DNA of 64,000 nucleotides. It comes from Nodosilinea sp. WJT8-NPBG4 (GTDB lineage: Bacteria > Cyanobacteriota > Cyanobacteriia > Phormidesmidales > Phormidesmidaceae). This document shows positions 35,102 through 42,806 of this stretch, piece after piece. Where the stretch lies: assembly GCA_019359285.1 (NCBI GenBank), contig JAHHHQ010000066.1:1-64000 (forward strand), written 5' to 3'. The first letter of the stretch is position 1; each line of letters opens with the position of its first letter. Below the pieces are notes generated by a model. The model had not been told where the DNA came from, did no database searches, and saw only the letters and a program-made list of their open reading frames with translations. The position numbers and the translations under genes are program-made.

Positions 35102-35557
35102 TCAATAGATAATTGCCTCCTCGGTATATTTACTCGGTTCTAAGTGAACAGTGGTGCGGATTGGGCCATGTAGCTCCTCCAGCCAAGCTTCAACCGCCTT
35201 GGTCACGCTGTGAGCGGCGCTTTTGAGAATTTCAAGCAGGCAATGCCCAGGGCACCGATAGACTCAAACTTGTGGTGGCTGTAGGGATAGTCGCGATCGG
35301 GATGGGGGTTGGCCAGGCAGTCCCGCACACTGTTGGCGCTGTCGGTGACGCTGTGTAGGGTATCGACCAACAATCTCAGCGACTCCGCCATCCAGCCCAC
35401 CGTAGCCTTGAGGGCCACCACCGCCAATCTTTAAAGCCAAGGTAATCATCAGCACTCGCTGTACTACCTGGCGGCTATTAATCACAGGGGGAAGGGGGCG
35501 ATCGCCCACAGGTAAACCGCTGGGCAGACGGAACCCAGACACAGCTGGAAGGAACAT
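35102..35557 (-). pseudogene. Remnant of a cation diffusion facilitator transporter
   Basis: Pieces of a CDF transporter appear in order but out of frame: NSRQVVQRVLMITLALKI, then (after one extra base near 35430) AVVALKATVGWMAESLRLLV, DTLHSVTDSANSV with the metal-site DxxHSxxD, and DRDYPYSHHKFESIGALGIA. The frame then breaks again near 35230, and the last piece (EILKSAAHSVTKAVEAWLEE to TVHLEPSKYTEE) corresponds to the cytoplasmic C-terminal domain. Some 150-200 middle codons, including later membrane helices, are missing. The gene is therefore an old deletion remnant and not functional. Confidence 0.8.
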
Positions 35558-35858
35558 GCCAGAGCGTTACTAGGTATACGTTACTGCTCTAGGGCCGGTC
35601 TGCGGTGCTTTTGCCTGCGCCGGGACTGGTCATCGCTTAGCGAGCGGGTATTTGGTTCCTAAAGAGCAGCGGCGTTCCACGAAGTCCGTAAAGTTCACTT
35701 AAGGATTCCGTAAAAACCCCTAGGTGGCTAATTCCAGCGACGAGGTTGCCCGGCTAACCTGGGTGAAGATTGGCTGATGGTGCGATTGACCAGAGGCTTT
35801 TTCGTTTCTGCTAACCACAATCAATCCTCTGGTTACGATTGCCCCATTTTTGCGGTTC
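35558..35858. other. Intergenic region without recognisable gene
   Basis: Three hundred bases between the CDF remnant and the PEP-CTERM gene. No repeat or RNA seen. It should contain the promoter of the plus-strand gene. Confidence 0.45.
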
Positions 35859-36710
35859 ATGAAATATTGGTCTGCCATTACCATCCCGTCTTTGGGTTTA
35901 GCCCTGGCGCTGGCCAGCCCTAGTTTGGCTGCGGCCGCAGACCCTCTACCCCCTGGGCTGCTAGAACTCACCCAAGGCAACTCAACCTACCAAACCGATC
36001 TGCTGCGCTTTAGCGAAGATCAGTCCTGGTTTGTTGATGGAGTCGAAACGCTGTTTACAGATCTATACTTTCTCAACCTCAGCAGTCTCGCTGCCCCCCA
36101 GGAGCTGCGGCTCGAAAATTTCCGGCCTACTGCCTTTAGCCAACCCAGCCCCGATCGCCTCAGCGCCAGTTTCTTTGGGGCCAACCTGGCCTTTTCCCTT
36201 GATTCTGTGTTGTTGGGAGGTGCTTCCGGCAGCTATCGCTCCGCTCGCCATGAAACCGTAACCCTGACCAACACGGGCAGCGATTGGCTCGATGTCAGTC
36301 TATTTAAGTACATTGACTACGACCTTCAGTTTGACGGCGCGTTCACCAACAACACCGCCTTTTTTGCAAACAACACCCTTACCCAAACTGATCCCAGCGG
36401 TGCCCGGGCTACTCTCACCGTCGATCAGACACCGACAGCGGTGCAGATTAGTCCCTACGGTCCGCTATTGGCTCAGCTTTACAACGCCCCGGCTACGGGG
36501 CTGCAAAATACTCCCGGCCCCTTGGTCGATGCCGATACCACTGCCGCCGTTCAGTTTGACCGCTCACTGGCTCCCGGCGAATCGGTGGTATTTAAGTTTG
36601 TAATGGAAGTGCAGCGCCAGACAACGTCAAAGGCCGTCCCTGAACCAGGAACGGCCTTTGCGATCGGTATTGTAGCGGCGGGGCTGGCGCTATTGCGCCG
36701 CCGAAATTAG
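35859..36710 (+). CDS. PEP-CTERM sorting domain protein
   Basis: A 283-residue exported protein: an N-terminal signal peptide of about 26 residues (ending SLAAAADP), a beta-rich middle part, and a C-terminal PEP-CTERM signal, VPEPGTAFAI followed by a hydrophobic helix and a final RRRN. Proteins of this kind are cut and anchored by an exosortase and are often linked to exopolysaccharide export. ATG 35859 begins the signal peptide; a TTG upstream adds three residues only. No exosortase is in the window. Confidence 0.85.
   Translation: MKYWSAITIPSLGLALALASPSLAAAADPLPPGLLELTQGNSTYQTDLLRFSEDQSWFVDGVETLFTDLYFLNLSSLAAPQELRLENFRPTAFSQPSPDRLSASFFGANLAFSLDSVLLGGASGSYRSARHETVTLTNTGSDWLDVSLFKYIDYDLQFDGAFTNNTAFFANNTLTQTDPSGARATLTVDQTPTAVQISPYGPLLAQLYNAPATGLQNTPGPLVDADTTAAVQFDRSLAPGESVVFKFVMEVQRQTTSKAVPEPGTAFAIGIVAAGLALLRRRN
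36628..36660 (+). other. Strong hairpin inside the PEP-CTERM coding region
   Basis: CAAAGGCCGTCCCTG and CAGGAACGGCCTTTG are complementary at 14 of 15 positions with a loop of only three bases. The hairpin encodes the PEP motif residues (around KAVPEPGTAFA). It also lies just downstream of rpmB on the opposite strand and could help terminate that transcript. Confidence 0.6.
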
Positions 36711-36726
36711 CTGGCTAAAAACCTAA

Positions 36727-36963
36727 TTAGCACTTGTTCAGGTTGAGACCAGCTTCTTTGGCCATGGCTTCAAGCCCTTTGGTTTGCAGGGTTTTGATTG
36801 CTTTAGTCGACAGGCGCAGCTTGACCCAGCGCTTACCCTGGGGCCACCACACACGCTTTTCTTGCAGGTTGGCCTCTTGCAGGCGCTTGGTGCGGCGGTG
36901 CGAGTGAGAGATCGAAAAGGCGTTGTTGGCCTTCTTCCCGGTGAGTTGACAATGACGAGCCAT
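36727..36963 (-). CDS. rpmB: 50S ribosomal protein L28
   Basis: A 78-residue L28. It begins MARHCQLTGKKANNAFSISH and contains SHRRTKRLQEANLQEKRVWW and the basic KRWVKLRLSTKAIKTL, all typical. ATG 36963 matches the conserved N-terminus. It is a core component of the large ribosomal subunit and stands as a single gene, as in many cyanobacteria. Confidence 0.97.
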   Translation of the reverse strand: MARHCQLTGKKANNAFSISHSHRRTKRLQEANLQEKRVWWPQGKRWVKLRLSTKAIKTLQTKGLEAMAKEAGLNLNKC

Positions 36964-37149
36964 GAATATTCTCCAACGGTAATCAAACGGCACAATAGCG
37001 CAACTTCGAATTGTAGCAGAGATCTTGAAGCAATCACCCTCAGAATGCAGCGGGTTTTGCCGGAACTGCAGCCCGAATAGGCCTTTTGGGCGCAGTGGAT
37101 CAACAGAGTGCCAACTCTACAAAATGTCAGAGCGGCGCTAGTAGTCTGC

Positions 37150-37250
37150 CAAGCCAAAGGTGACGGATTAGTGAGAGTTCAAGATTCAAAGTTTCAGGTT
37201 CACGACCGGCCCTGAACCATACACCGTAGACCCTGAACCCTGGCTATTCA
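37150..37250. repeat. Intergenic palindromic repeat, copy 3
   Basis: It opens CAAGCCAAAGGTGACGGATT, identical to the leader at 2633, and ends TAGACCCTGAACCCTGG, close to the end of the first copy. The internal palindrome is more degenerate here (AGGTTCACGA...CCCTGAACC). Located between the M48 gene and rpmB. Confidence 0.7.
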
Positions 37251-37278
37251 AGCCTGTCACAATTAGCTTAGTTAAGGA

Positions 37279-39219
37279 CTAAATAAGAAAAGGTGGTGCC
37301 GGGCAGTCAAGGGTAATCACCACCGCCCGTAGCAGCCCCATCTCGGCGGGGGTAACATCGTTGTCGGCCAGCACCGTGTGGGCACAAGCATCGACAATGG
37401 TCTGTTTAAGTTTAGGAGCGGCCTGCTCTAAGCGGCTGAGGCTGGTGTTAACGTCAGCGCTGTTAACGGGAGGCAGCTGGTTGGGGGAGGTTTGCATTTT
37501 GGCCCCTGGCAGTTGCGAAAGGCCCAGCTTAAAGGCGTAGAGGGCATCCTCTGGGCGGGGGTGGCCAACCCGCGCTAGCAGGGCCAGCACCACAAGGGCG
37601 TCGTTCCAGAGATCATTTATGTCGGTGATGGTCGCAGGTTGACCTGAATTACTCGACAGTCGTTTGCGCAGAATCAGTTGCAGTGGATAGTTCGAGGGCA
37701 GCAGGCGCCCTCCTGGCTGGCTCAGAGCCTGGGCCGTTTGGATAAACTTTCTCCCCGCATCGGGGTCGAGTTGCTTGAGGGCGGGAACCAGCGCCTCTAA
37801 CAACAGCAGATCTTGCCCTAGCTTGAGGGCGCGAACCTGATTGTAAATCTGTCCTACTCGCTCTCTACAATCTGGGCCATAGGTGTTGGACAGGTACTCA
37901 ATCTGCTGAGTTTGTAGGGCGGGCTTGGTTCGCACCAGCAGAGCATAAACTACCTCGGCAGCCGCACTGGGGTCTTGCAGGGCCAACTTAATCTCGGCGG
38001 GCAGCTCGCTGAGCAGCGATCGCACCTGCTCCAGTCGCCGGGCATCGGTGGTGCCAATGGCGGTCATAAATTGGCTTGGGTCGGGGGAGGCGATCGCAGC
38101 AGTTTCCTTGTGCACGGCGGTGCTTGTGCCCCCATGCAGCCCCATCACCAGCGATTCTTCTGGAGAATTGAAGGTTGATGCCTTGGCCACTACGGGAGAG
38201 GAGCCTTGGGGGATCGGTACCTGGCCCAGGCGTCGCAGTCGCTCGCCCACAGGCGGATGGGTGGCAAACCAGTCCCCCAAAAATGACAGGTAGCCGTTGG
38301 CCTCACCAAACAATAGATGGCTGGCAGTTTCAGCCATGGGGGAAACCATCGTCGACCCCGCCGAAATCTGACCAATCTTACGCAGCGCTCCGGTCAGACC
38401 CTCGGGGTTGCGGGTAAACTGCACCGCCGAAGCATCGGCTAAAAACTCTCGTTCCCGCGACACGGCGCTTTTGATCAGCCGTCCGCACAGCACCCCTAAG
38501 TAGCCAATTACTACCATGGCCAAAGCCGCGGCCAATACTGCCCCAGCTCCCTTGTCGTCCTTCGATCGCCGCGATGATCCGTCGGAGTAGCAGCTCAAGC
38601 GCAGCACCACCCGCCCGGCGATATAGATCAGCAGCAGACCGTGAATTACCCCAATCAGCTTGAGGTTGAGGCCCATGTCGCCGTTGAGAATGTGGCTGAA
38701 CTCGTGGCCAATGACCCCTTGTAGCTCGTCGCGGTTGAGCTGGTCGAGACAGCCACGGGTCACTCCAATCACGGCCTTATCAGCAGTGTGACCGGCCGCA
38801 AAGGCGTTGATACCCAGCTCGTCATCCAGCAGATACACAGCGGGGATAGGGGTTCCCGAGGCTAGGGCCATCTCGCTGACCACGTTGATCAACCGCTGCT
38901 CATCGGGGTCGTCGGTGAGGGGGTTCAGCTCTCGACCACCCAGCCCTTTGGCTAGGCTGTGGCCCCCCTGGCTAAGCTGGGCCATTTTGGTCGAGCTGCC
39001 CACCACCATAAAGGCCAAGGTACCGCTGGCCACCCAAAAGAAGACTCCAGGCCGCCAGAGCGCCCCAAGCCCGCCTAGCTCTGGAGTTGCCTGAGTGAAT
39101 AGAATCGCGATCGCAACCCCATAGAATGCCGCGATCATCACTGCGATCGACAGCCCAAACAGCAGCAGCAGCTTGGTGGTGTTGCGACGGGCCTGGTCTT
39201 GATGCTCGAAGAAATTCAT
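37279..39219 (-). CDS. M48 family zinc metalloprotease (HtpX-like)
   Basis: A 646-residue integral membrane protease. Two membrane helices precede the zinc site HEFSHILNGD near residue 170, and further helices follow near 180-260. The long C-terminal part (340-646) is soluble and ends with a TerB-like piece, DACAHTVLADNDVTPAEMGL. M48/HtpX enzymes degrade misfolded membrane proteins. It follows a LemA gene by two bases, a pairing seen in many bacteria. Confidence 0.88.
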   Translation of the reverse strand: MNFFEHQDQARRNTTKLLLLFGLSIAVMIAAFYGVAIAILFTQATPELGGLGALWRPGVFFWVASGTLAFMVVGSSTKMAQLSQGGHSLAKGLGGRELNPLTDDPDEQRLINVVSEMALASGTPIPAVYLLDDELGINAFAAGHTADKAVIGVTRGCLDQLNRDELQGVIGHEFSHILNGDMGLNLKLIGVIHGLLLIYIAGRVVLRLSCYSDGSSRRSKDDKGAGAVLAAALAMVVIGYLGVLCGRLIKSAVSREREFLADASAVQFTRNPEGLTGALRKIGQISAGSTMVSPMAETASHLLFGEANGYLSFLGDWFATHPPVGERLRRLGQVPIPQGSSPVVAKASTFNSPEESLVMGLHGGTSTAVHKETAAIASPDPSQFMTAIGTTDARRLEQVRSLLSELPAEIKLALQDPSAAAEVVYALLVRTKPALQTQQIEYLSNTYGPDCRERVGQIYNQVRALKLGQDLLLLEALVPALKQLDPDAGRKFIQTAQALSQPGGRLLPSNYPLQLILRKRLSSNSGQPATITDINDLWNDALVVLALLARVGHPRPEDALYAFKLGLSQLPGAKMQTSPNQLPPVNSADVNTSLSRLEQAAPKLKQTIVDACAHTVLADNDVTPAEMGLLRAVVITLDCPAPPFLI

Positions 39220-39221
39220 GG

Positions 39222-39812
39222 CTAGCTAAAGGATACGCGGGGGACTGCTTTGACCTCAGGAGTGCTTTCTTCAAGCAGTTGAGCCGGATTGAAGTTAAAG
39301 CTGCCTGCGATCAGGTTGCCGGGAAACATCTCCCGCTGGGTGTTATAGAGGGTGACAGCGTCATTAAACGCTTGGCGAGCAAAGGCGATACGGTTTTCGG
39401 TGGAGCGCAGTTCTTCGATCAGCTGGGCCATATTTTGGTTGGCCTTGAGGTCGGGGTAAGCTTCCGATAGCGCAAAAAATCGCCCCAGAGTGCTGTCGAG
39501 CATGCCCTCGGCGGCAGCTAGCTGCGTCATCGCTTGCGGATCGCCCGGAGCCTGGGCCGCTTGACGGCTGGCGCTCATAGCACTGTTACGCGCGTTGATT
39601 ACTGCCGTCAGGGTTTCTTTCTCGTGGGCCATATAGCCCTTGACGCTCTCCACCAGGTTAGGAATTAGGTCGTAGCGGCGGCGCAACTGCACATCGATCT
39701 GGGCGTAGGCGTTTTGGTAACGATTGCGCCCAGTCACCAACCGGTTGTAGAGATTGACAAAAAAGACCGCCGCAATCAGCAGTACGGCCACCAGCAGTAT
39801 CAGTACCCCCAT
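39222..39812 (-). CDS. LemA family protein
   Basis: A 196-residue LemA protein: an N-terminal membrane helix (VLILLVAVLLIAAVFFVNLY), then the family core NAYAQIDVQLRRRYDLIPNL followed by VKGYMAHEKETL, and a coiled-coil-rich remainder ending FNFNPAQLLEE. ATG 39812 starts the helix. The function of LemA is unknown, but it is often co-transcribed with an M48 protease, as here. Confidence 0.9.
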   Translation of the reverse strand: MGVLILLVAVLLIAAVFFVNLYNRLVTGRNRYQNAYAQIDVQLRRRYDLIPNLVESVKGYMAHEKETLTAVINARNSAMSASRQAAQAPGDPQAMTQLAAAEGMLDSTLGRFFALSEAYPDLKANQNMAQLIEELRSTENRIAFARQAFNDAVTLYNTQREMFPGNLIAGSFNFNPAQLLEESTPEVKAVPRVSFS

Positions 39813-40041
39813 GGGCAAATCCTCAAAAACGGCATCGTACCGTTAGCTTGCCCAAGCCCTAAAGACGCGTCGCAGGGTTAAGAAAAATTGTGATGAAGAG
39901 GAATGGGTTAAAAGTTTTAAGCCCCAAGGTGCAAGGGATTTTTGGATAAAGAACACACCCTCATAGCAAAGCCTACGTGCCCACCCCATGCACAGGAGTA
40001 ACCCTTTTAGGGGGTGTAAGCCCAAAACCCAGAAATTTCCA

Positions 40042-40329
40042 TCAGCCCAAATTCAGCCCTGCCGCAATCGCATCCATGTCGATCACCTGCCCGGTGATGT
40101 GGGTGTATTGACCATTCAGATGGATGTGTCGCCAAGCCGCCAGTGAGATCTCCTTGATGATGGCTAGGGCTTTCGCATTCCCACTGACCTCGTACTTGAT
40201 AAGTAGACGCGACAGAATGGCGAGTTGTAGCAAATGACAGCGTTCGCTATCAACCGTGCACATTGATTGCTGATCTCGGGGGTGCCCCCCATAGAGTGGG
40301 TACCTTTGATGCAAAGATGCCAAAGACAT
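40042..40329 (-). pseudogene. Tn3-family transposase C-terminal remnant
   Basis: The last part of this 95-codon frame resembles the extreme C-terminus of Tn3-family TnpA: an LLQLAILSRLL helix, then KEISLAAWRHIHLNGQY (the W-x-H-I-x-L-x-G-x-Y pattern) and an acidic end VIDMDAIAAGL. The stop codon lies within the 38-base terminal repeat. The preceding 900 or so codons, including the DDE residues, are absent. The first 30 codons have no similarity I recognise. Confidence 0.6.
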
Positions 40330-40359
40330 CCGTAGTGTTCAGCTCAAAAAGGTTTACCA

Positions 40360-41908
40360 ATGGCCGATTTCGATGGCAGTGCTGGCAGCCCGTTTGTAAA
40401 CCAAATCTTGCACGATCGCTATCAAATTCAAGCACTGCTAGGCCGCAAACCCGGACGGCAAACGCTTTTGGCGCTCGATTTAAAGAACCAACTGCCTGTT
40501 GTCATTAAACTCTTACTGTTTAGTCCAGATTTTACCTGGGAGGATTTGAAATTATTTGAGCGTGAGGCAGAAACCCTCAAAGCTCTTGATCACCCAGCAA
40601 TACCCCAATACCTTGATTTTTTTGAGGTAGAAATTGAGTTCGGCAAGAGTTCTGCGCTAGTACAAAGTTATATTGAGGCACACTCACTCCAACAATGAAT
40701 ACAGGATGGATGCAGGTTTAGTGAAGCAGATTTAACAGCAATTGCTAAAGACTTGCTAGATATTTTAGAGTACCTTTATTGCCTTCAACCGCCTGTCATT
40801 CATCGCGATATTAAACCGAGCAATGTGTTGCTTAAAAACCGCAGCGGTAATAGTCCGGGTGAGGTTTATCTGATTGATTTTGGCTCAGTACAAACAGCCG
40901 CTCATGGTGGTACGGTAACCGTAGTCGGCACCTATGGTTATATACCACCCGAACAATTTGGTGGAAGGTCGTTACCCGCATCCGATTTGTATGGTGTCGG
41001 TATGACCTTGATTTATTTAGCGACAGGTCAACATCCTGCCGATTTGCCTCAGAACGATTTACACGTGGAATTTAAGCACTTGACGTCCCTCAGCGGATCT
41101 TTCATCAGTTGGATCGAATGGCTAACAGACCCAAGCCTAGCTAAAAGACCGGCAACAGCACAAGACGCAAGGCTACATCTTCTCAAGCCTCGCCAAGAGC
41201 CAAAAGCGCCATTGACCATACAAAAAAACACTTAGATACAACAACACGTTCATCCTATATTTCTCTGACGGCAACTCCAACCACTCTTCAACTACAAGTA
41301 CCATCAAAGCAAATTCAATATATCTTTTCAGGCATGAATGATACCTGGATGTTCTTGACTTATTTAGTACTAGCCACAATAACGGTTGCAATGCTTTTTA
41401 TTAATTTTTGGGTTACCCTGTTGTTTACCTCTTGGCTTCTAATTGTAGTTTTTATTAAGCTACAACCTATACTTCAAGATTCAAGCCGAGAGAAAGTGCT
41501 TGGCAAATTCTTTGAAAATGCTAAAAACTTATTCAATAACACTAGTGCTAATGTCATATTTCAAAAAAAGATAGCGCAGTTCTTGTTACTCTTAACCTCC
41601 TAAAAGGTGTGGAATCGACTGTAATTTTTCAAGAAAGACTAATGAGCATTTCTGTTGGCGCGGAGACCTTGGCCCGCTATCGACTCAACTTGAACTTCCC
41701 CGCTGATGATCGAACGATTATCGTTAATGGCGAGCGTCGGGAAGTCCTAACTGATGATCGCATGACTATCGTTAACAGCGATAGTCATGAAATCCCAGCT
41801 GATAATCGAATGATCATCGTCAACGGCAATCGTCAGGAAATTGAATGGCTCTGCAATGAGTTAAGCGAGTGGGTAGGTATTCAGGCAATGCCTTGGAGGG
41901 AGCTCTGA
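40360..41908 (+). pseudogene. Ser/Thr protein kinase with C-terminal membrane domain, three lesions
   Basis: A single gene broken at three points. Codons 1-112 give the kinase N-lobe (DRYQIQALLGRKPGRQTLLA). TGA at 40696 stands where the frame should read Trp in HSLQQWIQDG; the same frame then continues with VIHRDIKPSNVLLKN, LIDFGSVQ and GTYGYIPPEQFGG, the catalytic, DFG and activation-loop motifs. A one-base shift in the A7 run at 41222 moves to the frame with TPTTLQLQVPSKQIQYIFSG and two membrane helices. A third shift in the A-rich stretch near 41562 leads to the C-terminal tail with three 16-residue repeats. It is the only cargo of the Tn3-like element. Confidence 0.85.
41702..41845 (+). 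repeat. 48-bp tandem repeat, three copies
   Basis: Three consecutive 48-base units each encode a variant of the 16-residue unit xDDRxxIVNxxxxEIx (for example ADDRTIIVNGERREVL). They lie in the tail of the kinase pseudogene. The repeats keep the frame although the gene is broken upstream. Confidence 0.8.
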
Positions 41909-42222
41909 ATTCTAACGCCTAGACGGTGAGTTGCTTATTCTTCGCCGCTATGGTCGCGGGCTTCCTCAAGGCAAAAATTTTCTATAGATGGTTGTAAACC
42001 AGAAAGCTACAATTGTGCTGTGAGTCGCCATGGATGGCGATAGGGACGCTTATCGGTCGTCATTGCGCACGGTTTCAGACCTCTTCAAGCATTTCTGGCA
42101 CGATTGAGCAGCGTGCAAGTTGACGGAATTATCCGGGGTTTGGCTTACACCCCCTTTTCTAGAAATGTCCTCAGGTCACGGTTCTAGCCTTGCTTAAACC
42201 TTGCACCCCAGAGCCTCAATCC

Positions 42223-42753
42223 CTAGCTGCCCGATCGTGCCAGGGGTTCCGACGGCGGAAAAGGTAGAGGCCTATACCACTGGGGTCGGGTTTGGGGGAA
42301 CGGTGAAGGCTGCGTCAGCTGCTGCTTGACCTGGTTGAGATCTTGGTTAAGCTCGCGAATGCGACGCGATAGCAGGCGAATGACATTGACCGCAATACCG
42401 GGAGTTTCGTCAATGGCGTCGTAGAGCTGCTGTTGGGTGAGCACCAGGCAGGCACAGGGTTCCAGGGTGGTGACCGAGGCCGATCGCGGCTCGGCATCGA
42501 ACACCGACATTTCGCCAAAGCATTCGTCTTCTTTGAGCTGAGCCACTTCCTGACCGCCAATATGCACACTGACGCGGCCCGACACCACAATGTACATCGA
42601 TCGCCCCTCTTGGCCTTCGGTGATGATGGTGTAGTTGCTGTCGTAGAACACCTCATCCATCACCGAGGCCAGCCGCACCAAAAAGTCATCCCGCAGCTCT
42701 TTGAACATGGGGACGTTGCGAATGAAAAGGAGTCGTTCGACGCTGTTTAACAT
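42223..42753 (-). CDS. Cyclic nucleotide-binding domain protein
   Basis: A 176-residue protein with one cNMP-binding domain, about residues 8-130 (VERLLFIRNVPMFKELRDDF at the start, then ITEGQEGRSMYIVVSGRVSV and a phosphate-binding cassette near FGEMSVFDAEPRSASV). No DNA-binding domain follows; the C-terminal 45 residues are proline-rich. ATG 42753 starts the domain. It follows the transporter-HEAT gene and is likely co-transcribed, so it may be its regulatory partner. Confidence 0.85.
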   Translation of the reverse strand: MLNSVERLLFIRNVPMFKELRDDFLVRLASVMDEVFYDSNYTIITEGQEGRSMYIVVSGRVSVHIGGQEVAQLKEDECFGEMSVFDAEPRSASVTTLEPCACLVLTQQQLYDAIDETPGIAVNVIRLLSRRIRELNQDLNQVKQQLTQPSPFPQTRPQWYRPLPFPPSEPLARSGS

Positions 42754-42806
42754 ACGAGAACTGTTTAATCTACGGGGCAACGGCGGATGAACGGGGCCAA
42801 AATGCG

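Larger units (their letters stand above)
40010..42154. mobile_element. Degenerate Tn3-like element with inverted repeats
   Basis: The left end begins GGGGGTGTAAGCCCAAAACC (plus strand from 40010) and the right end, read on the minus strand from 42154, begins GGGGGTGTAAGCCAAACCCC. The similarity extends over about 38 bases (next parts AGAAATTTCC and GGATAATTCC), which is the usual length of Tn3-family ends. Flanking bases are TTTTA (40005-40009) and TTTTC (42155-42159), a 5-base target duplication with one change. The transposase tail ends inside the left repeat, as in Tn3 elements. The 2.1-kb interior holds only that tail and a broken kinase gene, so the element cannot move by itself. Confidence 0.75.
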
